NCBI RefSeq assembly: GCF_003364195.1
Contig: NZ_NXLQ01000002.1
Coordinates: 1-64,000, forward strand
Reading direction: 5' to 3'
DNA length: 64,000 nt
Source: Helicobacter didelphidarum
Lineage (GTDB): Bacteria > Campylobacterota > Campylobacteria > Campylobacterales > Helicobacteraceae
Shown: piece by piece, positions 28,461 through 36,548 of the stretch
Layout of the letters: every line of letters begins with the position of its first letter
How positions within the stretch are numbered: the stretch's first letter is position 1
Program-made: the position numbers and the translations under genes
The notes under the pieces: generated by a model
The model's database searches: none
What the model saw: the letters and a program-made list of their open reading frames with translations, nothing else
Told to the model about the DNA's origin: nothing

Positions 28461-29558
28461 ATGAAATTTCATCAATATATACACGATTTACCTACTTATG
28501 AGGTTGGTAAGCCTCTTGAGCTTGTTATGCGTGAATATGGTATCCAGCCAGATAGAATTATTAAATTAGGAAGTAATGAGAATCCGCTAGGTGTATCTCC
28601 TAGTGCAAAGCAAGTCCTTATGGAATCCGCAAGTCTCGCTAGTATTTACCCTGATGATTCTTACCATGAGTTAAAAAATTCCCTTTCTGACCTTTATGGA
28701 ATTCAACCTTCAAATATCATTATAGGAAGCGGAAGCGATCAAATTATAGAGTTTTGTGTGCATGCAATATGTGATAATACAACAAAAATTTTAATGGCAA
28801 AAACAACTTTTGCAATGTATGAAATCTACGCAAAACATTTTGGTGCTAAAGTTATCCGAACAAAAGATTTTTTACATAATTTGGATTCTATGCTAAGCCT
28901 CTATAAAAAGCATAAACCATCTATGATTTTTTTATGCACTCCAAATAATCCTTTGGGCGAAGCCCTACCAAAAAAGGAGGTAATGGATTTTATAACACAA
29001 ATCGATAAAGAATGTTGTATTGTATTAGATTGTGCATACATGGAGTATTGCCGATATAAAAATGAAGAATACGCAATCTATCCAAAAGATATTATAAATT
29101 TCCCGAATGTTATCTACCTAGGAACTTTTTCAAAGATTTATGGATTAGGAGGTATGCGTATAGGATATGGCATCGCTCATGAAAAAACAATTTCCATGTT
29201 GCATAAATTACGACCACCATTTAATATTACAACACTTAGCCTTAAAGCTGCTACTGCGAGTTTAAAAGATAAAGATTTCTTAGAACAAACACTTGCTAAT
29301 AATTTTACTGAAATGCAAAGATATATTTCATTTGCAAAGCAAAAATCTTTACAAATTCTAGAATCTTATGCAAATTTTATCACTTTTTTATTGCATAATA
29401 AGCTAAATTCTACTAAAATAGGGATTTTACTCTTACAAGAGGGTATTGTTGTAAGAAATTTGGAGAGTTACGGCTTAAATGCACTACGTATTACAATTGG
29501 GACTCCTGAACAAAATCAAATTGTGTTAGAAAAATTATCAACAATTATAGAAAAATAA
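28461..29558 (+). CDS. hisC: Histidinol-phosphate aminotransferase
   Basis: A PLP enzyme converting imidazole-acetol phosphate to histidinol phosphate in histidine synthesis. Features are KLGSNENPLG (substrate and cofactor region, about residues 30-39), FLCTPNNPLGEA, and the PLP lysine in TFSKIYGLGGMRIGYG. The ATG at 28461 (365 residues) follows AGGA; earlier in-frame codons overlap the promoter. It precedes fliF by 37 bases and is probably cotranscribed with the flagellar genes, an arrangement not possible in H. pylori, which lacks the his pathway. Confidence 0.93.
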   Translation: MKFHQYIHDLPTYEVGKPLELVMREYGIQPDRIIKLGSNENPLGVSPSAKQVLMESASLASIYPDDSYHELKNSLSDLYGIQPSNIIIGSGSDQIIEFCVHAICDNTTKILMAKTTFAMYEIYAKHFGAKVIRTKDFLHNLDSMLSLYKKHKPSMIFLCTPNNPLGEALPKKEVMDFITQIDKECCIVLDCAYMEYCRYKNEEYAIYPKDIINFPNVIYLGTFSKIYGLGGMRIGYGIAHEKTISMLHKLRPPFNITTLSLKAATASLKDKDFLEQTLANNFTEMQRYISFAKQKSLQILESYANFITFLLHNKLNSTKIGILLLQEGIVVRNLESYGLNALRITIGTPEQNQIVLEKLSTIIEK

Positions 29559-29595
29559 AAAAATATAATAAAGAAAACATTAAGGAAGGTGAATT

Positions 29596-31287
29596 TTGGA
29601 TTTTAAGGCAATATTTTCTCAACTGCAAAATCTAATAACCAAATTAAATAGAAAACAGCAAATAGTCATACTTGTAACCGTGATTATTATTGTTGCTTTT
29701 TTGTCTTATCTACTTGTGTCGTCTCTGGGTTCAAAAACCAATGAAACCAACGATGGCTATGGTATATTATTTTCAGCAGAAAGCCCAAATGACGCTGGAA
29801 GTGCTGTTACATATTTAAAACAGCAAAATATCCCTTATAAAATGGTCAATGAAAATACAATTGCAGTGCCTCAAAATCAAGTTTTTGCCCTACGCAATGA
29901 ACTAGCCTCCCAAGGAATTATTAAAGGTAGAGTAGATTATAGCATCTTTGATGATAACTCATTTGGACAAACTTCAGAAGAGCTAAAAATTAAACAGCTT
30001 CGTGCGAGGCGAGGACAATTAGAAAAAACTCTTATGGCACTCGCACCAATAAAAGACGCTCGTGTTGAGATTGCTGAACCAAAAGATGATGTTTTTGTTT
30101 CAAAACAAGAAGTTTCGCGTGCAAGTGTCGCTTTAACTCTACATGAAAACATGGGACTTACACCAAAACAGATTTTTGGTATCAAAAATCTTGTTGCAAA
30201 CTCTTTTAATGGATTAACACCTGATAATGTATTTATTGTAGATCAAAATGGTAGTCCTCTTGGGACACAAAGCCAAGAAGATATTGAAAATGAACAAGCA
30301 TTTAAAAACCAACAATATAAAAATAGAGCTGAGCAAGACATGGCAGACAAGATACGACATTCACTAGGAAAGCTTGTTGGTGGTTCAGATAGAATGACTG
30401 TCAGTGTTACCATGGAATATGACTTTGGTAAACAAGAAAGTGTTGAAACGATTCATAGCAAAGAGTCTGCAGTTGCAAGTGAAACAGGTGAAGAAATCCT
30501 ACGAGAAGGAAGAGCTGAAAAGGACCCGGGTGGTGTTCCGGGCGTTATTAATAATATTTCAGAAACCCCTGACCTTGATTCCAAGAATAAAGAAAAATAT
30601 CAAAAAAGTGCATTTGTAAAGAATTATTTGCCAGATAAAAAGGAAACTACTACAAAATTGCAAACCCCACAATTAAAAAGAATGAGTGTTGCTGTGATTG
30701 TTGATGGAAACTATGCGGAAGAGCTTGATGAGAAAACTGGACTAATCACAATGAAATATTCTCCAAGAAGTCCAGAGGAACTTGAAGGAATTAGAAAAAT
30801 TGTAGAAGCAGCATCAGGCTATCAGCCAGATAGACAAGATGTTGTTAATATAATGGCTGGACAGCTAAATGCGATTGGTGCTGGTGTACCTCCATTGTCA
30901 AATTTTGAAAAAGTGGCGAAAGCTGTTGAAAAATACCTTGGTCCATTTATGCCACTCTTGCGTTATGTTTTAGTTGTGATTGTTCTCTTTTTCTTCTACA
31001 AAAAAGTTATTGCTCCATTTGCAGAAAGAATGCTTGAGGTACATGATGACGAAGAGACGGATCAACAACCACTCTTTGACTTCGATGATGATGATGATAC
31101 ACTGAACCGTGCAAATGAAATGCGTAAAAAAGTCGAGGAACAGCTCGGAATTGGTAGCGGATTTAACGAAGATGCTGTAAAATATGATGTATTGCTTGAA
31201 AAAATTAAAGAAGCAATTAAAACAAAACCCGATGAAGTAGCAGGCTTGTTTCAAGCCCTTATTCGTGATGAAATAGAAATGAAATAG
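29596..31287 (+). CDS. fliF: Flagellar MS-ring protein FliF
   Basis: FliF builds the membrane MS-ring of the flagellar basal body. Two membrane helices (about residues 22-44 and 452-472) flank the periplasmic ring-building domains. YscJ/FliF-type motifs include LRARRGQLEKTLMAL, and the C-terminal tail binds FliG. It starts at TTG 29596 with AAGGAAGG upstream. At 563 residues it is of normal length. It begins the fliF-fliG-fliH series. Confidence 0.96.
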   Translation: MDFKAIFSQLQNLITKLNRKQQIVILVTVIIIVAFLSYLLVSSLGSKTNETNDGYGILFSAESPNDAGSAVTYLKQQNIPYKMVNENTIAVPQNQVFALRNELASQGIIKGRVDYSIFDDNSFGQTSEELKIKQLRARRGQLEKTLMALAPIKDARVEIAEPKDDVFVSKQEVSRASVALTLHENMGLTPKQIFGIKNLVANSFNGLTPDNVFIVDQNGSPLGTQSQEDIENEQAFKNQQYKNRAEQDMADKIRHSLGKLVGGSDRMTVSVTMEYDFGKQESVETIHSKESAVASETGEEILREGRAEKDPGGVPGVINNISETPDLDSKNKEKYQKSAFVKNYLPDKKETTTKLQTPQLKRMSVAVIVDGNYAEELDEKTGLITMKYSPRSPEELEGIRKIVEAASGYQPDRQDVVNIMAGQLNAIGAGVPPLSNFEKVAKAVEKYLGPFMPLLRYVLVVIVLFFFYKKVIAPFAERMLEVHDDEETDQQPLFDFDDDDDTLNRANEMRKKVEEQLGIGSGFNEDAVKYDVLLEKIKEAIKTKPDEVAGLFQALIRDEIEMK

Positions 31288-31306
31288 TTATTGTAAGGAG
31301 TATTGT

Positions 31307-32338
31307 ATGGCAGCAGTATTAACGCAAAAACAAAGAGCACAATACGATGAACTCTCTATGTCCGAGAAAGTCGCGATTTTACTTATACAAGTAGGTGAAG
31401 AAATTACAAGTGAAGTATTTCATCATCTTGATATAGAATCTATCACTGAAATTAGTAAGCATATTATGCAACTTGGTGGAACTGATAAGGCGGTTGGAGC
31501 AGCAGTATTAGAAGAATTCTATACTATTTTACAATCTAATCAATATATCAATTCTGGTGGTGTAGATTTTGCAAGAGAATTGCTCATTAAAACTCTTGGT
31601 CCTGATGTCGCGAAAAGAGTGCTTGATAAGCTTGCAAAAACAATGCAATCAACCAAAAACTTTGGTTACTTGGATAAAGTTAAACCACAACAGCTTGCAG
31701 ATTTTATTGTAAATGAACATCCTCAAACTATTGCATTGATTTTAGCACATATGGATTCTGGTGGTGCAGCAGAGACTTTAGGCTTTTTTACTGATGAATT
31801 GCGTGCGGAAATCTCTATTCGTATGGCAAACTTGGGCGACATTTCACCTTCGGTTGTAAAACGTGTTTCTGCTGTGCTAGAACAACAAGTAGAATCTCTT
31901 ACAAGCTATAAAGTTGAAGTTGGTGGTCCTCGTGCGGTTGCTGAAATGTTTAACCGCATGGGACAAAAAACAGCAAAAGCAACACTTGCTCAAATCGAAC
32001 AAAGAGATGAGCAACTTGCAAATGAAATTAAAGAAATGATGTTTACATTTGAAGATATGATCAAGCTTGATAAATCTGCTATTATTGAAATTTTAAAAGT
32101 AGCAGACAAAAAAGATTTGGCACTCGCATTAAAATCAAGTGCTGATGAGCTCAAACAGAAATTTATGAGCAATATGAGTTCAAGAGCAAGTGAGCAGTTT
32201 GCTGAAGAGATTCAATTTCTCGGTGCTGTAAAAGTGCGTGATATAGAAGCAGCACAACGCAAAATTATTGAAATTGTTCAGAATCTATCCGAACAAGGTT
32301 TAATCCAACTAGGAGAACAAGACGATGTTGTCTCGTAA
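31307..32338 (+). CDS. fliG: Flagellar motor switch protein FliG
   Basis: FliG is the rotor protein that contacts the stator and transmits torque. The 343-residue chain contains the N-terminal FliF-binding part (KVAILLIQVGEE), the middle EHPQTIALILAHM motif (about residues 137-149) and the C-terminal charged torque helix region (LALALKSSADELKQKFMSNMSSR, about 270-290). It overlaps fliH by 14 bases. Confidence 0.97.
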   Translation: MAAVLTQKQRAQYDELSMSEKVAILLIQVGEEITSEVFHHLDIESITEISKHIMQLGGTDKAVGAAVLEEFYTILQSNQYINSGGVDFARELLIKTLGPDVAKRVLDKLAKTMQSTKNFGYLDKVKPQQLADFIVNEHPQTIALILAHMDSGGAAETLGFFTDELRAEISIRMANLGDISPSVVKRVSAVLEQQVESLTSYKVEVGGPRAVAEMFNRMGQKTAKATLAQIEQRDEQLANEIKEMMFTFEDMIKLDKSAIIEILKVADKKDLALALKSSADELKQKFMSNMSSRASEQFAEEIQFLGAVKVRDIEAAQRKIIEIVQNLSEQGLIQLGEQDDVVS

Positions 32339-33125
32339 CCATAATTTAATTCAAGAAGAACAGATTGGGGATCATATTGTAAATAAATATGAATTTAAAT
32401 CAATTGAGCAAATGAATACCCAGCCCTTACGTCAAAAAATGGAAATTTCAGCATCTGAAGAAGCTACAACTGAAATCACTCAAAATGGTCAAACTACCAC
32501 TCTTGTCAATTCTCTAGAAAAAGAATTAATAGAAAAATTACTACATAAAAGTGATGAATTATCTGGAAATCTTGCAAAACTTGAAATGCAAGTTGAAAAG
32601 TCTCAAACAGCCATGCAAGAAGCAGTTGAAAAAGCTAGAGAAGAATCTTATAAACTTGGGGTTGAAGAAGGAAAAAATGAACTTCGTGAGACTTTAGAAA
32701 CCGAAATCAATCAGGAACGCGATAAAATCATTCAATCCCTCATCACACTCGAAAATACACTCAAACAATCACAAACTCATTTAGAAGCATTAGAAAAAGA
32801 GTTAAGCTCCATAGCAATTGACATGGCAAAAGAAGTCATTGTGAAAGAAATCGAAGAAAATTCACAAAAAGTTGCACTTGAGCTTACAAAGGCATTACTC
32901 TCTAATATTATGGACGCGACACAAGTTTCAATCAAAGTAAATCCAATTGATTATGTATATTTAAAAGAGAATCTTAAAAACAGAGAAAAAATTCAAATTG
33001 AAGCAGACAATGCAGTTTCTCGTGGCGGTGTTGTGATTACTTCAAACCTTGGTAATCTTGATGGCAATGTCATGTCGCGCTATAAGATGCTAAAACAATC
33101 AGTTTTAGATAATTTACAAGACTGA
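32325..33125 (+). CDS. fliH: Flagellar assembly protein FliH
   Basis: FliH regulates the export ATPase FliI and tethers it to the C-ring. The 266-residue protein has an N-terminal variable region, a long coiled coil (about residues 60-160, with glycine at KLGVEEGKNEL) and a C-terminal FliH domain (IDMAKEVIVKEIEEN near 165). It overlaps fliG, indicating coupled translation. Confidence 0.93.
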   Translation: MLSRNHNLIQEEQIGDHIVNKYEFKSIEQMNTQPLRQKMEISASEEATTEITQNGQTTTLVNSLEKELIEKLLHKSDELSGNLAKLEMQVEKSQTAMQEAVEKAREESYKLGVEEGKNELRETLETEINQERDKIIQSLITLENTLKQSQTHLEALEKELSSIAIDMAKEVIVKEIEENSQKVALELTKALLSNIMDATQVSIKVNPIDYVYLKENLKNREKIQIEADNAVSRGGVVITSNLGNLDGNVMSRYKMLKQSVLDNLQD

Positions 33126-33139
33126 AATAGGGGATAATT

Positions 33140-33838
33140 ATGGAAATTTTTCCCGCCATTGACTTGTTAGATTCTAAAGCTGTAAGATTAACAAAAGGGG
33201 ACAAATCAAGTGCAAAAATTTACGGAAATGCACTTGATTTTGCAAAATATTTTGAAGATTGTGGTGCAAAATGGTTGCATGTTATTGATTTAGATGGGGC
33301 ATTTGAAGGTAGTCCTAGAAATCTCAATACTATAGAATCTATTGTAAATAATACTTCATTAAGAGTCCAAGTGGGCGGTGGTATTCGAACAGAAGAAACC
33401 ATTATTAACTATATGCGGACGGGTGCAACTCGAACCATACTTGGTTCTATTGCCGTTCAAGATAGTGAATGGTGTAAGAATATGGCATTACAATACCCTA
33501 TTGCAATTAGTATAGATTCTAAACATGGAAAGGTTGCAACACATGGTTGGGTAGAAGTAAGCCAAATTGATGCACTGAGTTTTGTAAAACGGTTTGCAAA
33601 CTCACAAATTGAAGCTATCATTTGCACAGATATTAATCAAGATGGACTACTCTCTGGAATGAATCTCAGATTAACCCAAGAAATTGCATGTGCGAGTAAC
33701 ATTTTTACAATCGCAAGTGGCGGTTTCTCAAATATCAAAGAGTTAGATGAAATAAAAAAATACTCACAAATTGGTGGTGTCATTATAGGGAAAGCTTTTT
33801 ACGAAGGAATAGTTGATTTTAAAAACATAAAATTTTAA
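33140..33838 (+). CDS. hisA: Phosphoribosylformimino-5-aminoimidazole carboxamide ribotide isomerase
   Basis: HisA isomerises ProFAR to PRFAR in histidine synthesis with a TIM-barrel fold. The start MEIFPAIDLLDSKAVRL with the catalytic Asp (residue 8), the VQVGGGIR phosphate-binding loop, and the second half D-Q-D-G-L and ASGGFSN segments are diagnostic. It is 14 bases after fliH on the same strand and likely in the same operon as hisC and fliFGH. Confidence 0.95.
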   Translation: MEIFPAIDLLDSKAVRLTKGDKSSAKIYGNALDFAKYFEDCGAKWLHVIDLDGAFEGSPRNLNTIESIVNNTSLRVQVGGGIRTEETIINYMRTGATRTILGSIAVQDSEWCKNMALQYPIAISIDSKHGKVATHGWVEVSQIDALSFVKRFANSQIEAIICTDINQDGLLSGMNLRLTQEIACASNIFTIASGGFSNIKELDEIKKYSQIGGVIIGKAFYEGIVDFKNIKF

Positions 33839-33856
33839 TTTTAGTTATTAAAAATA

Positions 33857-33865
33857 TGCTATAAT
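33857..33865 (+). promoter_or_regulatory. Extended -10 promoter for cheY
   Basis: TGC followed by a perfect TATAAT, 41 bases upstream of the cheY TTG start. A ribosome-binding sequence AAGGAG lies between them. Confidence 0.7.
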
Positions 33866-33906
33866 ACCAAATACGATAAAATTAAGTTAATTATAAGGAG
33901 TAGCAA

Positions 33907-34281
33907 TTGAAATTGATGGTAGTTGATGATAGTTCTACAATGAGAAGAATTATAAAAAATACACTTCAAAGATTAGGTTATGAAGATATTTTAGAGGCAG
34001 AACACGGTTTAGATGCATGGAATCAGATGAGTACAATAGAAGGTATAAATGTTTTAATAACAGATTGGAATATGCCAGAAATGAATGGCTTAGAATTAGT
34101 CAAAAAAGTTCGTGCTGAGGAAAAATACAAAGACATACCAATTATTATGGTAACAACTGAAGGAGGAAAAACAGAGGTTATTACGGCTCTCAAAGCTGGT
34201 GTTAATAACTATATTGTAAAACCTTTTACTCCCCAGGTTCTAAAAGAAAAACTTGAGGTAGTGCTTGGATTAAATGAGTAA
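33907..34281 (+). CDS. cheY: Chemotaxis response regulator CheY
   Basis: A single receiver domain of 124 residues that binds the flagellar switch when phosphorylated by CheA. Acidic residues DD (7-8), the phosphorylation Asp in LITDWNMPEMNG (about residue 53), the Thr in VTTEGG and the Lys in VKPFT are all present. It begins at TTG 33907. In H. pylori cheY1 is upstream of prmA-ftsH; here it stands alone downstream of hisA with its own promoter. Confidence 0.96.
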   Translation: MKLMVVDDSSTMRRIIKNTLQRLGYEDILEAEHGLDAWNQMSTIEGINVLITDWNMPEMNGLELVKKVRAEEKYKDIPIIMVTTEGGKTEVITALKAGVNNYIVKPFTPQVLKEKLEVVLGLNE

Positions 34282-34739
34282 TGTTCTTGTAGTTTTTTAT
34301 TTATTTCATTTTGTTCTGTGTTATTTTATCTGTAAATATAAAAACTTCTGTCAATATTATTATATAAAATTATTGGTATCCCAACCATCTTAAATTTTTA
34401 AAACTCATTTTAATCATCGTAATTTAGTAGATAAAAAATAAACAAAAAAATATAGATACAGAGTAAAAACATTCCTAGAAAACGAATTTCTATGTCTTTA
34501 ACTTCCCCTTGGATTTTATATTTATAACATATACTCTGATATATTCTTGTTTGTATTGCTTTAGAGTACAACTGCATTAAAGTTTTACAAGAGATTTGCC
34601 AACACAAAGCTTAGTTTCTGTTATAACTCATTTTATTTCTATAACGAGCATTATCAATATAAGTGACTTTGATATTATTCACTTTTTATTACTGCAAGGA
34701 CTTTGAATTTATCGTTGCCAATAAAGCAATACTCTTTCT
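34282..34739. other. Intergenic region, possible small membrane ORF tail
   Basis: About 460 bases. On the minus strand a short frame ending at 34410 has a hydrophobic C-terminal segment (FLLCIYIFLFIFYLL), but its start and ribosome-binding site are poor, so I do not call it. No RNA gene or repeat was seen. Composition becomes less AT-rich beyond its right end. Confidence 0.35.
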
Positions 34740-35093
34740 TTATTGCCCATCATTCGTCTTATAAAATTCCGGAGTTTTGGACTCTTCATCAAGTTGCGTG
34801 AGTTTAAAAATCACAGGACGCACCCCATCATTACACGAATTTATTGCAACCTTTGGCTTTGTAATCCAATCTTTGAAATAAAAAATCTCATTTTCCCCCA
34901 TGTGTGCTAGGGCAAAAACATATTGATAAATCGCTTTCCAAGCCTCATCGCAAAAATTTTCAGGCTTATCAAAACCATTACTGATAAAAACTTCACCTAC
35001 CTTGTGTGCGGGGCAAGGACTTTTGACACCATATTCTTTAGCCAAATCCTCATCAAAATGTGTCTTAATAACTTCAATTTGAATTTTTTTCAT
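34740..35093 (-). CDS. TIGR04076-like conserved protein
   Basis: About 117 residues with the pattern CPAHKVGEVF near residue 27, NFCDEAWKAIYQYVFAL near 47, and a C-terminal CNDGVRPVIFKL. This spacing of cysteines and the RPV segment matches the TIGR04076 family of unknown function, as I remember it. I use the ATG at 35093, which follows AAGGAAG. It is 45 bases from the ANT(6)-like gene on the same strand, at the left end of an accessory stretch. Confidence 0.65.
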   Translation of the reverse strand: MKKIQIEVIKTHFDEDLAKEYGVKSPCPAHKVGEVFISNGFDKPENFCDEAWKAIYQYVFALAHMGENEIFYFKDWITKPKVAINSCNDGVRPVIFKLTQLDEESKTPEFYKTNDGQ

Positions 35094-35140
35094 CAATCTT
35101 CCTTTTTAAGCATTTGCAACATAATGCAAAATTATAGCAC

Positions 35141-36115
35141 TTATTGCTCCAAAATCTCGCACCACCGCTTCACATTCCTGCGATAATGGGGATAAGTGAA
35201 GTCATACTTGCATAGTTTTTTTGCATTTTTATGGAAGATTCTATCAAGGCATTTGAGAGATTTTTTTGCTTCTTTTTTTGCTCCTAAATGAAAACTTTTG
35301 TAGAGATTTTTGCGCGACTTTTTAGAGAGATGTTGCGGGAGAAACTTAGAATGTTTCCCGAGTGAAAAATGAAAATGATAGGCGAGTGAGTTTTTGGGAT
35401 TATGAGAATGAGGATTCTTAGAATCTAGCGTATCTTGCAAGGTTTTTATAGAATCTAGCGTCTGATGAGCAATATTTCTATGTTTTAAACATTTCTTATT
35501 TTTCATCGTTTTTAGTCCTACGCGCCATGAGAGCAGGATTAGCAGAGTTTCCCTCATCGCGTTGAGATAGAAATTCGCACTTAGAATCTCATCTCTTATT
35601 ATCTCCTTAAAGGCATTGTGATAGAGCCAATAAAATTCATTACAACAATCCTCAAAACTCCTCTGCGTAAGTGGCGGTATCCAAAAGTCGCTATCACTCG
35701 CCACAAGCCCATTAGGAGCGAGATTATCCTTATCAAGCAAGACGCACACAAGCTTATCGTGAGTAAAATAAAATCCCACATCATCAAGCGGAATAAGCGT
35801 CAAATCAATTCGCACCCCATCGCTAAAAAGCATGAGATAACTCAACCAACCCTCACGCAAATCAGGCGGGAAAAGCTCCATAGATTCGGGCTTTTGCATC
35901 ATAACACATTCGCCAAAATGCTTAAGCCACCCCTCATCAGTTTTGAGCATTTCTATATCACTAGGAGTGGCAAAAAACGAAATATCATAATCTTGGAATC
36001 TATCTTTTTTGATATGGCTATTAACACGCGAACCCTCTAGGGTAACGAGCCGAACTGCTTTTGTCGCATTTGCAAATTCTAAAATCATATAAAAAACTTC
36101 TTCTTCACTTCGCAA
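35141..36115 (-). CDS. ANT(6)-like aminoglycoside 6-adenylyltransferase
   Basis: The N-terminus (MRSEEEVF, then LVTLEGSRVNS and FQDYDISFF) and segments MMQKPESMELFPP, DLTLIPLDD and DDCCNEFYWL follow the AadE/ANT(6) streptomycin adenylyltransferase family closely. These enzymes transfer AMP from ATP to the 6-OH of streptomycin. At 324 residues it is longer than the usual 290-300, with a lysine- and histidine-rich insertion at about residues 210-260. The start is TTG, supported by AAGGAG upstream. Whether it confers resistance is not known; some relatives may act on other substrates. Confidence 0.8.
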   Translation of the reverse strand: MRSEEEVFYMILEFANATKAVRLVTLEGSRVNSHIKKDRFQDYDISFFATPSDIEMLKTDEGWLKHFGECVMMQKPESMELFPPDLREGWLSYLMLFSDGVRIDLTLIPLDDVGFYFTHDKLVCVLLDKDNLAPNGLVASDSDFWIPPLTQRSFEDCCNEFYWLYHNAFKEIIRDEILSANFYLNAMRETLLILLSWRVGLKTMKNKKCLKHRNIAHQTLDSIKTLQDTLDSKNPHSHNPKNSLAYHFHFSLGKHSKFLPQHLSKKSRKNLYKSFHLGAKKEAKKSLKCLDRIFHKNAKKLCKYDFTYPHYRRNVKRWCEILEQ

Positions 36116-36169
36116 GATTTTTGCTCCTTATCATCATAAATTATTGATATTGTAGCTGGAATATTTATA

Positions 36170-36316
36170 CTATCTACTGGATATATAGAATCCAAAATCA
36201 AAACACTCTATCTTTGATAAATCATACTCGATTGTTGGCTTTGCTCTTCTCAACTTTGGCAATATAATAATCAGAATGCACACAATCCCAACAATTATAG
36301 CTAATAATTCTTCCAT
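36170..36316 (-). CDS. Possible 48-residue membrane peptide
   Basis: An ATG at 36316, with AGGA eight bases upstream, opens a 48-residue frame. It has one helix (LLAIIVGIVCILIIILP, residues 4-20) followed by a charged segment (KLRRAKPTIEYDLSKIE). This helix-then-positive-charge order fits a small inner-membrane protein. No family is recognised. It lies upstream of the ANT(6)-like gene on the same strand. Confidence 0.4.
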   Translation of the reverse strand: MEELLAIIVGIVCILIIILPKLRRAKPTIEYDLSKIECFDFGFYISSR

Positions 36317-36548
36317 TAATGAATCCTGATAATTTTATTAAAATTAAAACATTTCTACCTATCAGTGATGACAATTATTGGTAATTAAAAGTTTTTATAA
36401 TTTTTAAGTCTTATGGTGAGCTACAATTCTTAGATTCAAGAGGCTTTAGCCACTAGGAATCGAGCAAGTATAAATCTTAATGTATAAACTACTCATTATG
36501 ATTGTGTCTCGTTTGCAATACAAGCAATTATAGAGTTTCTATCCCCAA

